From positions 372,001-436,000 of the forward strand of contig JAACJP010000022.1 of NCBI GenBank assembly GCA_013368375.1: DNA of 64,000 nt, in the 5' to 3' direction. Positions 51,200 through 62,088 of this stretch are shown here, in pieces. The stretch's first letter is position 1, and the number at the start of each line of letters is the position of its first letter. The translations under genes and the position numbers were made by a program. The notes beneath the pieces are model-generated. The model was given only the letters and a program-made list of their open reading frames with translations, was not told where the DNA came from and did no database searches. Source of the DNA: Tricholomella constricta (taxonomy: Eukaryota > Basidiomycota > Agaricomycetes > Agaricales > Lyophyllaceae).

Positions 51200-53224
51200 C
51201 TAAGGCGGACTTGCGAATGAACGTGGTGCCGATTTTACCACCTCTGCGGGCCTCGAAGATGGTACTTCGGGATTCCGGTGCGAACGACGGCGTGAGTTTC
51301 GAGCAAGGTAGTGCGCGGCTGTCTTAGAGGCAGACTCATACGCCTTCGCCTCAGAGACAAACTCATCGACTGTATTTATTTCAGGTGACAATCCACCTTC
51401 ATTAATTAGGGCGACGAGCATATCCTTAGGAATACCTTCCAGGAATGTATCACGCACAGTGTATTCGTCTGGGAACACAGCCATATTTTGTGCGTGATCC
51501 ATGAGCTCGTCATAGAACCCTTGAACTCCAATGCTCTCATTATAAGTAGCATCGTAGAAGTCCTCTCGTGCATCCTGCATTGTTGACGGCTGTACAAAGC
51601 GATCATACAATCCAAGAATTACGTCTTCAAACGTCCAATGCCGTTGACGACGGTTTACATGGACGACGTGGCGCTGGTACCAGGTTTTAGCTTCTCCTCG
51701 AAGAAACTCTGGTACAACGAGCACACGTTCACGGTCGCGTTCATCGCCACCATACTGGCATGCGGCTAAATGAACGCACACGTCCGTTAGCCACCTTTCA
51801 AGGTCGCTAAACTTGGTTCCTCCAGCATATGGAGTTATAGTTTTGGACGCGTCAGATCGCCTCAATTTACTACCCTCGGGAAGTTGCAGGCGGGTACCGA
51901 GTTGTTCCTCTAACAGCGCTTTCAAGCGTACATGCATAGAGTCTCGGTGTTGTTCCACGGCTTCAGCGACTCCGGGGTTTTGGGAAGTCGACCGCACTTG
52001 CGGAGGCATCGAGAACCCACGCCCAGGGGTTTCACTAGGTCTACCTGGGTTTCGTGATGGGTTCGCGATGATCATTCCCCTACCGCGTCCGCGAGCATTA
52101 GTAAAATGCGTACGAACGACGGGAGTCTCATGCGGAGGTCGATCTCTAGCAAATGTTTGCTGGTGATCGCGTCCCTGCAGGTGCTCATCGTTGGGAGCAC
52201 TCTGCGCGTTATTATCCTGTTCGTGAGGTTGTCCGAGCGACTCCAAATAAATACTCTTCATTTGGTCGACGGGCTGACGTCCGACAAAGATTACTCCTTG
52301 GTCATCGTAAACCGAATGACCCTGTTGCTGCAAGTCTCGATCCCGCTCGCGTTGAAGGGCGACTCTGTCTGCCCACGAATCTGCCATTGGGTATCGACGG
52401 GATGCATTCCCGGGGACTTGTATCACAGGCGGTGATGTCTCAGTCGTGAACCGTAAGGTCTGGGTAGGCGCAGGCCTATCCTCAATCGGTTTGACGCCGT
52501 CGCGTGTTTCATCCACACGATCCTCGATTTTTACAGGCATAGTGAGCACAGGGCCGATGCTGTCGGCTGTCTCAGCTGGTACTTGCGAAGCCTTAGGTGT
52601 CGATGACCTCGATGCTTCCAAGACATTCGATAAAGTATAGTTATCTATTTTGAAGCGAATGCCTTCGATAACTAGCTTTACAAATTCGATACTGTTCGTA
52701 TCAAGCTCCGTGTCCATGATCGCACAGTGTACGTAGGCGGAGCTGAGCGCGTTCTCATTCATCTGAGTACGTCGACTAGCGTCTGGGACCACCGACTGGT
52801 ATTCTAACCAGTAGAGGTGCACCTGGCGCTTGAGAAGGGGCGAGAACCTGAAGAGGTTCAGGGTCCCGGCGTCCGATTCCGCCGTCGAACTGACAGGCGA
52901 TAACGCACGTCGTCGAAGGTACGCACTCATAACCGACTGGTTATCCGTGTTGGCGTGTACCTGGGCTTGTACCGGGGACTGTGGCGCAGCAGTGGGGGTC
53001 CGGGAGGCGGCGTACGCTTGTTGCAGTGCCAATCGTACGTCGCCATCGTCCGATGCATGTCTAAGACTCGCATCTTCAGCAGTTTCGACCCCCAGAGTGC
53101 CTAACCTCGCGGCTGGGCGCTCTGTGGCGTGCATAGATAGTAGCTCCTGGCTACTTACCGCTGTTGGTCCCTCTGCTGCCGCTAGACCTTGCCCGACTTC
53201 GTCCGAACGACGTTGAGGCGGCAC
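51200..53224 (-). pseudogene. Element E Gag, N-terminal and capsid region
   Basis: Open frame of 674 codons. The first ATG in frame is near 53143; upstream codons are open. Contains a polar N-terminus, a capsid-like segment (FSDLERWLTDVCVHLAACQY, then GGDERDRERVLVVPEFLRGE, AKTWYQRHVVHVN, WTFEDVILGLYDRFVQPSTM) strongly similar to A Gag. It ends at TAG 51200 just before the zinc-knuckle frame, which is shifted by one base. In A the equivalent region is one frame, so this is either a frameshift mutation or a frameshifting site. The region 53225-53450 between gag and the LTR is leader without a gene. Confidence 0.8.
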
Positions 53225-53429
53225 ATAGGCTGTAGGAGGTCACGGTACCGGCGGATCGACGATAGATTGTATCGTTGGTGTGTTTTCAGAGCTGGTAGCG
53301 CTCAGTGGCGCTCGGTTTGGATCCATCGCAGATAGATCTTCTTTTCAGGGTTGTGGTGATGGTGATGGCGCTGATAAGCGCGTCGACGTCGGAGATAGAG
53401 CGCAGAGAAGCAGAGTTAAGCAGATAGCA

Positions 53430-53450
53430 AAGCTGGGTAGCTTAAAAAAG
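53430..53450 (-). promoter_or_regulatory. Post-LTR poly-T and hairpin of element E
   Basis: Minus strand after the 5' LTR: CTTTTTT then AAGCT-accc-AGCTT, the same layout as A (3215-3235) and B (5116-5136). Takes the place where a primer site is expected. Confidence 0.55.
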
Positions 53451-53684
53451 TGTAACGGTTGTACGGGGTTGGGGTATCCTTGCGAGACACCAGACACGTT
53501 AAGCTAGACCAATCTGTGGGATTCTGCTAAGTACGTGTACAGGGTGAAGGTGCAAAGGATTATCTAAGCATAAACTGTATAGGACCTTTATATACGCATA
53601 ACAAAGATGGTCGTGCATTACCAGAAGGTAATGCCAAATAGGTCGCGTCTCAATATAGACGTATTGTAACGCGCCGTCGTTACA
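53451..53684 (-). repeat. Element E 5' LTR
   Basis: 234 bp, apparently identical to the copy at 37317-37550. Confidence 0.92.
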
Positions 53685-54820
53685 GCGGCGTAGGCGTCTC
53701 TGCCAAGCTTCGCTGTCATGTCGGCCCGGGCGTGGCGGTAGTTGCTGCATTGGTATAGGAAGTGTCGCAACGTTTCCTCGTCGTCTGGGCAGTGTTGGCA
53801 TTTGGGGCTGTCGACGACCGTGAGCCTGTGCAGGTGTTTGTTGAGGGGGGCATGCCCAGTTCGAAGTTGCACTATCAGACTGTATTGCCGCCTCGTGAGG
53901 TCCTTCGTCGCCTGGCGAAAGTTGTGAAAGGGGTGGCCTTCTTTGAAGGCTTCGTATTTGGCGTAGCGAGGGGACTTCTGCCATCGTTCTCCCCACCGAT
54001 GCTTGAGGGCCGCGTTATGTTGTTGTTTGAGGGCCGATACGCTGGCCGGTAATCTTCCTCCAAGTTCCCGGATGTACTTTGGGAGTCGTCTCCATTCGCT
54101 GGTTGTGCCCTGTGCCGCCCCTTTGGCCGCCTTGTCGACTAGCTCGTTGCCGTCCGCCCCCGAGTGTCCGGAAATCCACGTTATCTGTAAGTTGTAAGTG
54201 GGTCTCGCTCTTTCCCGCCGCTGAATCCTTTTCGCTTGTTCGTGTATTGCGTCGAAGTGATAGTGGCTTTGTCGCTGTCGGTATACCGCGGTGGATTGTA
54301 TACCGCGGTGGATTGTATGACGCCCTGATTGTCCAGCGCTAAAGTCGTTGCCCTAGGTAGAGCGGCCTCCATTAGTAGCTGCAAACCCAACGATACCCCC
54401 ACCGCTTCGGCTTCGAAGGTCGTGTTGTGGGACAGGGGGCCCAGGTAGTATTGGAGTTTTGACTGGGGTTCGCCGTCCTTAATTAGGATTGCCGCCGCTC
54501 CTGCGTGACCCTTGTATCCTGAGCCGTCTGTGTAGATTCGTAGCTGCGCTTCGTTGTTGCGGTCGTCCTCCAGGGAGGCTTCCCTGGTGTCGGCGATGTG
54601 TATCGTGAAGGGTCGTTGGTAGGTTGGCAACTGTCGTACTGGGTCGATGGTTTCCATGTCATTGGGGTCGATGTGGTAAATCTTCGCTAGATTGTGCAAA
54701 GGTGAGCGGTGGCGCTTAACATCATACCTAACGCAGTGCCGGATCCTCTTGTGAAGGGGGTGTGCGCTCGGTAGTGTCGCTATCCGCATCGCCGAGCGGT
54801 GGCAGATCTTGTCCATGAGG
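53685..54820 (-). pseudogene. LINE ORF2 RNase H and C-terminal zinc finger
   Basis: Minus strand from 54820: KSSLMDKICHRSAMRIATLP, then the RNase H domain with IYTDGSGYKGHAGAAA (first Asp), FEAEAVGVSLGL (Glu), ALDNQGVI (Asp) and, after an internal frame interruption near 54180-54300, SGADGNELVDKAAK. Then KHLHRLTVVDSPKCQHCPDD, ETLRHFLYQC, a CX2CX7HX4C zinc finger typical of I/Tad1-group LINE ORF2 ends. RNase H removes RNA from the hybrid after target-primed reverse transcription. A duplicated GTATACCGCGGTGGATTGTA (54280-54319) in the RNase H part disturbs the frame. The RT and endonuclease domains are not in the window. Continues at 37316 after element E. Confidence 0.8.
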
Positions 54821-55097
54821 GAGGACTTTACACTCCCCCTGGTAATTCCGTATGGATTCCATGGACTCCTTGTGGAGTCCGCGGATTCCATGGAATCCAT
54901 GAGGAGTCCATGTGGACAATGTGTGGGTGAGACACCACTCAAATCCCAGAGTCCAGTCCAGGTCAGTCCTTGTGGAGTCCTTGCAAATTCCGTGTGGAAA
55001 ACGCGGAATCCTGGAATCCGCGCGGACTAAATTCCTTATGGAATCCACAAGGACAGCATGGAATCAACGGACTCCGTGCTCCGCAATTTTCTAATGC

Positions 55098-55190
55098 AAA
55101 ATTATTTGCACCAGCAGGAATCGAACCCTTGCTTTGCCACCTCGAACATTTGAACGTATCACGCTTAACCACTAGGCCACTAGTCCAGTT
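55098..55190 (-). other. tRNA-like Pol III module in K2
   Basis: Minus strand: perfect A-box TGGCCTAGTGG (complement of 55169-55179), B-box GTTCGATTC (complement of 55118-55126), TTTT shortly after (complement of 55098-55101). Acceptor and T stems do not close well, so it is tRNA-derived, not a tRNA gene. Confidence 0.5.
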
Positions 55191-55254
55191 GCCAACTTAC
55201 AAAGGGCATGCTACATATTGGCAAAACGCTGATGCACGTCCTTTGTGACACGTG

Positions 55255-56760
55255 AATGGCTCACGCTGCACCAGTGACGATGACGACCACCACCAAACCA
55301 CCACCACCAAACCACCACCACCAAACCACCACCACCACGCCACGACAACGGCAACGACGACGACGACGACGACAACGACAACGACAACAACGACAACAAT
55401 GACAGCGACAACGACGACATCGACAGCGGTAGGAGAGGGCCGGAAAAGGGCAGACCCCAGCTGGGGGAGAGCCACCAGGTGCGTCGACTGCGCTCACCGC
55501 CACGTACACTGACTACCACCACCAGGTTTCGCGCCACCAGGTCCATGACCACCACCACAATGAAACCACGACGACGACGGCATGACGACGACGACAACGG
55601 CATAACGACAGCAACGGTACCACCACCACCACACCACCAACACGAGGGCCACCACCACCACCCGGCACCACCACCACCACCACCACCACTACGACGGCCA
55701 CCACCACCACCACTACCGACAACAACGGCACGACGACACCACCACCACACCACCATGACGACGGCGACGGCGACGACACCACCACAACGACAATACGACG
55801 ACGGCGACGGCGACCACACCACCACGCCATCACCACACCACCACCACCACATCACCACACCACCACCACTTCAACAACACCACGACGACAGCGACGGCCC
55901 CACGACGACGACAGCTACGACGACGGCGACGGCAAAACGGCCACGACGACGGCGATGGCACCACCACCACCACGACACGGCGACGGCGACGACCCCACCA
56001 CCACCACACCACCACCACCAGAACAACGGCACGACGACAGCCACGGCAAAACGGCCACGACGACGGCGACGACACCACCACCACCACCACCACGGCCACC
56101 ACACCACCACCCCCACGACAACCACGACCCGCGACGGCCACGACGATGACGACGACGGCCACGACACCACCACTACGACACCACCACCACCACGGCGGCC
56201 ATCACACCACCACCCCAACAACGGCACGACGACGGCCACGGCACCACCACCACCACGACGGCCACGGCGATGGCGAAACGGCCAGGACAACGGCGACGAC
56301 CCCACCACCACCACCACCGCGACAACCACGACCCGCGACAGCCACGACGACGACAACAACCTCACCACCACTACGACACCACCACCACCATCACACCAAC
56401 AACGGCACCACCACCACCACGACGGCCACGGCGATGGCGAAACGGCTAGGACGACGGCGACGACCCCACCACCACCAGAACAACGGCACGATGACGGCGA
56501 CGACACCACGACGACCACGGCGACGGCACAACGGCCACGACGATGGCGACGACCACACCACCACCACCGTGACAACCACGACCCGCGACGGCCACGACGA
56601 CGACGACAACCTCACCACCACCACCACGGCCATGACGATGACAACGACCCCACCACCACCACCATGGCCACAACGACGACGACGATGACGACCCCACCAC
56701 CACGGCCACGACGACGACGACGACCTCATCACCACCACGCCACCACAACTACCACTTTCT
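55255..56760. repeat. K2 AC-rich (ACC/ACG) low-complexity core
   Basis: 1.5 kb of ACCACC, ACGACG and CGGCGACGACG runs, almost without T on the plus strand. Starts, like the K1 region, after a block with CAGACCCCAGCTGGGGGAGA (55448-55467; K1 30701-30720). No credible gene. Confidence 0.8.
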
Positions 56761-57095
56761 TTTTTTTTGTTTTGTTGTCTTATTGTTGTAGTATAGAAAA
56801 TACATGATTTTTTTTTATGGTCTCTTGAGCGCATTGCCCACAGAAGGTGGATGACTGTGACTTCGTAGAGTGTTCCCAAGTCCAAATTTGCGGAGTCCAC
56901 GCGGACTCCACACGGATTCCTCTTCATATTGTAGGGGACTTGTAAAAAATTTATGGACTTAGATGTTCCTCGTGGACTCTATGGGTTCCACAGGGAATCC
57001 ACGGGGAATCCATGAGGAATCCACAAGGAATCCACAGGGATTCCGCGGACTCCATGGACTCCATGAGGAACACCAGGGGGAGTGTAAAGTACTGC

Positions 57096-59386
57096 TATCC
57101 GTTGGGGAGGTGCTGGCGGTGGAAGGGGCAGTTCACACACTGGATATCCCGAAGGACGCGAAGTTCTCGAAGAAAGTACACCAAAGGCCCCTCACACCAC
57201 CACAGCGGCAGTACCTGCATGCAAGGATCAACGAGATGTTGGAGGCTGGGGTTATAGAGCAATGCGAGCCGGGGCAGGTGAAGTGTGTTTCCCCGACGAC
57301 ATTGGCGCAGAAGGTCCACCAGGGCACCGGTCTCACCCTGGTGGAACTGCAGCATCGCGTCAACGACCAGTGCGTGGAGAACGGCTTGGACCCGTACTTT
57401 ACAATGCCCGACAGACCAAAAGCACGAGCGCCTGGCGACGGAGAGCAGCCGGAACCTAAGTGGCGGATTTGTCAAAATTTCGCGGAGATCAACAAAATCA
57501 CAAAGATCGCACCTATGCCGCAGGGGGATATTCGGTCAAAGCAACAGAAGCTTAGCGGGAAAAGATGGGTGTCGTTGTTCGACTTTGCGGCGGGGTTTTA
57601 CGCGGTCGAGGTTGCCCCGGAATCCAGACCTTACACAGCTTTCTACGTGGAGGGGCGGGGCTACTTCTGGTATAAGAAGATGCCGTTCGGCCTGACGGGA
57701 GCGCCGTCCACGTTCGCGCACATGACAGCAACGAACCTTCACGATCTGCTAGTCCGGGGCATCCTAGAGTTGTTTGTCGACGATGGGGGTACCGCGGCGA
57801 ATGAGTTCAGAGACATGATGGGGAGGCTGGAGGCGATATTTGAGAGGTGCCGAGAGAAGAAGCTGTCGATATCCGCGCCCAAGACGAGCCTCTTCGCGAC
57901 GACAGGGGTGTTCGCAGGAGCGTCAGTGGGGCCCGAAGGCGTACAACCGGACATGGCCAAGCTCACGGCTATTGTCAATTGGCAGCCACCAGAAGATGCG
58001 CAGAACTTAGCCGCCTTTCTCGGGCTCACGGGGTGGTTTCGGGACCTCGTGCGAGGCTACGCGAAGGTCGAGGCTCCGTTGAGGAATTTGTTGAGAGAAG
58101 TTGAGGTACCCGCGGGGGCATCGAAGTCAGTATACAGGAGAACCATGGCGAATTTTAAGCTGGCCGACAGGTGGACGCCAGCACACGCACAGAGCTTCTT
58201 GGCACTGAAGAAGATATTAACATCAGAGCCGGTACTGAAGGCGCCACAATGGGACGGAACACCGTTTGTACTTACCACGGATGGGTGCATGGATGCGTTC
58301 GGAGCAGTCCTGGCCCAGCAGTTCAAGACGACAACCCCGAACGGCGCTACAGTCACCAAGTTGCACCCCATAGGTTTTGCGTCGAAGCGTACTTCTCCAG
58401 CGGAGGAGAAGTACAAGCCGTTCTTGCTGGAATTCGCCGCTTTGAAATTCGGCCTCGACAAGTTCTCTGACACTGTTTGGGGGTTCCCGGTCATAATCGA
58501 AACCGACTGTCAAGCGCTACGCGACGTACTAATGAGCGATAAGTTAAGCGCTACTCATGCGAGGTGGCGGGACGGCATCCTGGCTCACCAAATAGCCGAT
58601 GTTCGACACGTTCCAGGACGAATTAATGTGGTGGCGGATGGATTAAGCAGGGCGAGGGAAGGGACAGCAAAGGCGAATGGAGATGGTAGCGAGTGGACCG
58701 TCTGCGAGGATTGGGAGGCCGTAACAGGGCTCACACACGATATCTTCTACATGGCGCCAGTCACCGAAGGGGACGGGTTAAGGAAGAGGTTTGCGAAAGA
58801 ACCTCTGTTTCTGGAGGTTATCGATGCCTTGCTCGAGCAAGACCAGGGGCGGACAGAGCGAGAAAGACAGAGGGCGCGGCATAGGGCGTCAGAGTACTTG
58901 ATAGAAGATGGAAGATTATGGCGAGTGGGAGGAGGGCGACGGGCGAGGGGAAGGGCGAGGGTTGAGTGCGTAACGAAGGCGGAGGCGACGGAGTTGGCGA
59001 GAATCGAGCATCAAACCGGGGGACACTGGCAACGAGACGCCATCAAGAAGCGACTTACCGACACGATATGGAGCCCAGGGTTGGATGCCTCGATCATCGA
59101 GGGCATCAAGGACTGCGGTCGCTGCAAAAATTTTGGGGGAACGCACTTGCACGCGCTGCTCAACCCGATCACCCGGCGACACCCGTTCGAGCTCATTGCG
59201 GGAGATTACCTGTCGCTTCCAGTCGGCGTTGGCGGGTACCACACGGTCGGCCTGTACCTGGATACCTATTCCCAGCACGTATGGGGATACAAATATAAAA
59301 CGGCGGGGAGCGGGAAGACTACGGTTGGGGCTTTATCCACTATATTCTACGATTTCGCGCCGGCGGAGACGTTCATGGCGGACGGG
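57096..59386 (+). pseudogene. Ty3/Gypsy pol fragment (RT, RNase H, start of integrase) between K2 and K3
   Basis: Open throughout: RT upstream part VHTLDIPKDAKFSKKVHQRP, KWRICQNFAEIN, FDFAAGFYAVEV, KMPFGLTGAPSTFAHM, and an FVDD box (ELFVDDGG, near 57773). RNase H-like TTDGCMDAFGAVLAQQ and TDCQALRDVL. Integrase zinc finger HQTGGHWQRDAIKKRL...CGRCKNFGG, then AGDYLSLPVG (first Asp) and FMADG, where the second Asp context is cut by K3. It belongs to a different Gypsy lineage from A, C, D and E (FVDD rather than YLDD). Both edges are K-element termini; the apparent start and end codons of the frame lie in those termini and are not natural. Confidence 0.82.
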
Positions 59387-59399
59387 GCAGTACTTTACA

Positions 59400-59800
59400 C
59401 TCCCCCACCTAGTCCGATCGGACTCCTAGGACTCCTAAGACTCCGATCGGACAGTCCTAGGACTCCTAAGACTCCGATCAGATCGTCCTAGGAGTCCGAT
59501 CGGACTCTTAGTAGCTCTACTATATATCAGTAGTTCAATACAAATTCTGTTGTGGTCCGATTGGACTGTCTTAGGACTCCGATCGGACTCCTACTAGTCC
59601 TTTATCAATAGTTCTATGCAGGTTATCTTCTGATCCGATCGGACTGTCCAGTAGGAGTCCGATCAGACTTTACTACATGTAAGCACTATCCTTACCATCA
59701 ACAAGACATCAACAACAGGCTTAGTGGTTCTATATAGAATTTGTCACTGTCTTATCGGACTCCTATCGGACTTGCACTTAGCAACAATTTAATTGCTGTC
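59400..59800. repeat. K3 subterminal palindrome array
   Basis: Mirror of the K1 right array: CCGATCGGACTCC units in both orientations, one fewer 20-bp unit than K1. Confidence 0.75.
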
Positions 59801-59824
59801 AAACATAGTTAGATACAAAAGTAT

Positions 59825-61933
59825 TTACAAGTCCTCCTCAACTTCCTGTGCATCATCATCTTCCTCTACATCTTCAGCACTTTGCTGCTGCTTTTGAATT
59901 ACAACACTTGTATGATAGAACAACATAGTATGCAAAAACCAATTGAAGTTGCTAGGAACCATTCTTTTCAGAATTGATTCAAAACCACCCATCCAAGCAT
60001 TTAGCTGTTCACATGCTTGTGTATTAAAAGCACGTTTATACTGTGGTCTACCCTGCCTATCCTTCTCCACAATTACTAGGTTTGGAGCAGATCCGTCTGT
60101 AGGAGCAGGATTGCAATATTCCTGACACATTCTGTCAGTTGTGCGATGATTTGCATAATGGTATGCATCAACAATAAACCGGCTGGTGTCCATCCAGCTT
60201 CGAAAATTGGGATTTACAGCAACAGTCCGCAGGACTAGGCAGGCTTTATCAATGCACACATAATCTGGGCGAGAATCTGCAGTTGGATACACCAAATCCA
60301 TAAACTGCAATATGTTTGTTGGTGATTCTGATTTTGCAAACTTTGCCCATGCAATTACAACTCCGCAAGGTGCACAGATTGTTTCAACACAATAAAATCG
60401 TGACGGACTGAAGTAATTCTTTCGAACTTGTTCTTCAGGAGGCTGTTGGTCATGTGGTTGGGTATTTCTTTCACCAATCACAGGCTGCCAAGGAAGTCTT
60501 TCACTAGGGCGTTGAAGAACCCTTCGTACACCAGTTAAATTAGCACGACTATGCTGTTGTACATATTTGTTCCAAGATGCTTGGTGCCTTGTACAGGCCT
60601 GTGTTCCAGGCTCTTTATTATTTGTGCAGTCACGCACACGGCACCTAGCTCCAAATTGGGTTTCATGATAAGCACAAAATGAGCCACCACGAGCATTCAA
60701 AAGATCCGCAGTACAGCCATCATATGCACAATGCTAAGATTTATTAGAGAATATTTCAAAACAACAACGAGATATACGTACATATGGGCCCATCACATTT
60801 CCATCTATCACAATCATTTTTACATATGCAGTATCAACATTCATGGCAGACTCTGACTCACTTGCCTCGGCACTTGCCTCGGTGTTGTTGGATGTGAGAG
60901 TATCTGCAGTATCTTTGTACTTGTGCGTACATTCTGAGCAGGAATGTGTATGTCCAGGTTCTATAATTCCTTCCCTACCCAAAGCATAAAAAGCCTCTTT
61001 AGTGACTTCATCAATTGGAAGTCCATCTTGTAGCACCAAGTTTTTCCCAGAAGCAGATGCGATGGACCGTATTGATTCCTGAACAAAAGCATGCCATGTT
61101 TGCCGTCGTGAGAGCTTAAAGCTTTGTTCATTCTGATTGCCAAAGCTATTGGTCCAGTACTGTGAATATGCAGCAGCTGATGCATGAAAACTATATGTTC
61201 CACTTAGTACTGCCTTTGCAAATTGTCGATCAACCCATACACTCTGTCCAACTTTGATATATCTTGCTGAATTCAGGTAGACTTTACTCCAGGTTGTTTC
61301 AGATTGTTTAGCTCGTTCATGATCAGCCATATACATTGTTTTGCATGTTGGACATTGCCCTGTAAGCACGTGTGCATGTTCATGGAGAACTGAGCCTTTA
61401 ATTAGAGTAATCTTTGGAACATCTCTGGACTTTGTTATCTGAAGCAGAGAGCGTGCACTACAAGTCATAGTTTCACATTCTATTGAGTCAGGGCAAATCA
61501 TATAGACAGGTTGAATTGATTTTTGAGAACAAGTTTCCAGTTTTCCCAAGTAATTGCCACTCTCATCATATGGATAGAGTTTGAGTACTTTCGAAAACGC
61601 ATTAAGTTTCATGCTAATTGCATTGACTTGTGTCTCTTTCAAAGCACCTTTCTCAGGTTCATTATGTCGAAACAAGTGCTTTGTGTCAGTGCGTAGCCGC
61701 TCAATCAAAGCACGAGTCAAAGAGTTCATCCATGCAGATTTTTCTGCTTTGTACTCCCCATGATATCGGGGATTCTGTTGACGAGCATGCAAACTTAGCA
61801 GTTCAGGATTTTCGGTCATAGTGAACAAGAGAACCAGTACAGTCGCAAGTGAGACTTTGGAGCTGAAATTCTCAGTAATGAATTTTGAGAAAGCCTTAAA
61901 TGTAACTTCGGCAAAAGGATCAACAGTTGGCAT
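59825..61933 (-). CDS. K3 gene 2: CxC5/CxC6 cysteine-cluster protein, candidate transposase
   Basis: Exons 61933-60782 and 60733-59825 on the minus strand (48-bp intron 60734-60781), 686 residues. Identical to the K1 product except Ile20 to Thr (KFITENF) and Cys219 to Tyr (SKVYLNS). All cluster cysteines other than 219 and the D546/D573/E626-like residues are kept. Cys219 is outside the CxxC clusters, so either allele may work. Both copies intact at such distance argue for recent movement or duplication. Confidence 0.78.
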
Positions 61934-62088
61934 TGCTGCGACAGTTGGTAGCCATGCCAGCCAGATAACAAGCCAGAATAGAACTGGAAATTGTGCATAG
62001 AGTAGCCAAGAGCGAGAGCTGTTACAAAAAAACCTAGAGCGGTAACGAGATATGTGTCCAAATAATACAAAGTTAACTACTAAGCTAC

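Larger units (their letters stand above)
37317..53684 (-). mobile_element. Element E: Ty3/Gypsy chromovirus with extra 3' ORF, host of element D
   Basis: 234-bp LTRs (37317-37550 and 53451-53684), TSD GCGGC (37312-37316 and 53685-53689). Transcribed on the minus strand. About 10.5 kb without D. Order on minus strand: gag, zinc knuckle/protease (split by D), RT to chromodomain-like tail, accessory ORF, hairpin/polypurine tract. Sister of element A (same accessory domain, same tail) but its DNA is not packed with long hairpins. Confidence 0.92.
54821..57095 (+). mobile_element. K2: non-coding relative of K1 with unmatched flanks
   Basis: 2275 bp. Left GAGGACTTTACACTCCCCCT, right (complement) GCAGTACTTTACACTCCCCC, T. 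Subterminal arrays of GGATTCC/GGACTCC/CCATGG units (54836-55085 and 56885-57075), a tRNA-like module and an AC-rich core, but no genes. Flanks are CCATGAGG (LINE) on the left and TATCCGTT (Gypsy) on the right, so the two ends do not share a target duplication. Probably a recombinant between two copies. Confidence 0.75.

Noticed and set aside
55479..56807. A 442-codon His/Thr-rich frame
   Set aside because: Same low-complexity cause as in K1; the region lacks T, so stop codons are rare on the plus strand.
56963..59491. A single 842-codon gene spanning K2 end, Gypsy pol and K3 end
   Set aside because: The first ~45 and last ~30 codons are translated transposon termini; the real pol fragment is bounded at 57096 and 59386.
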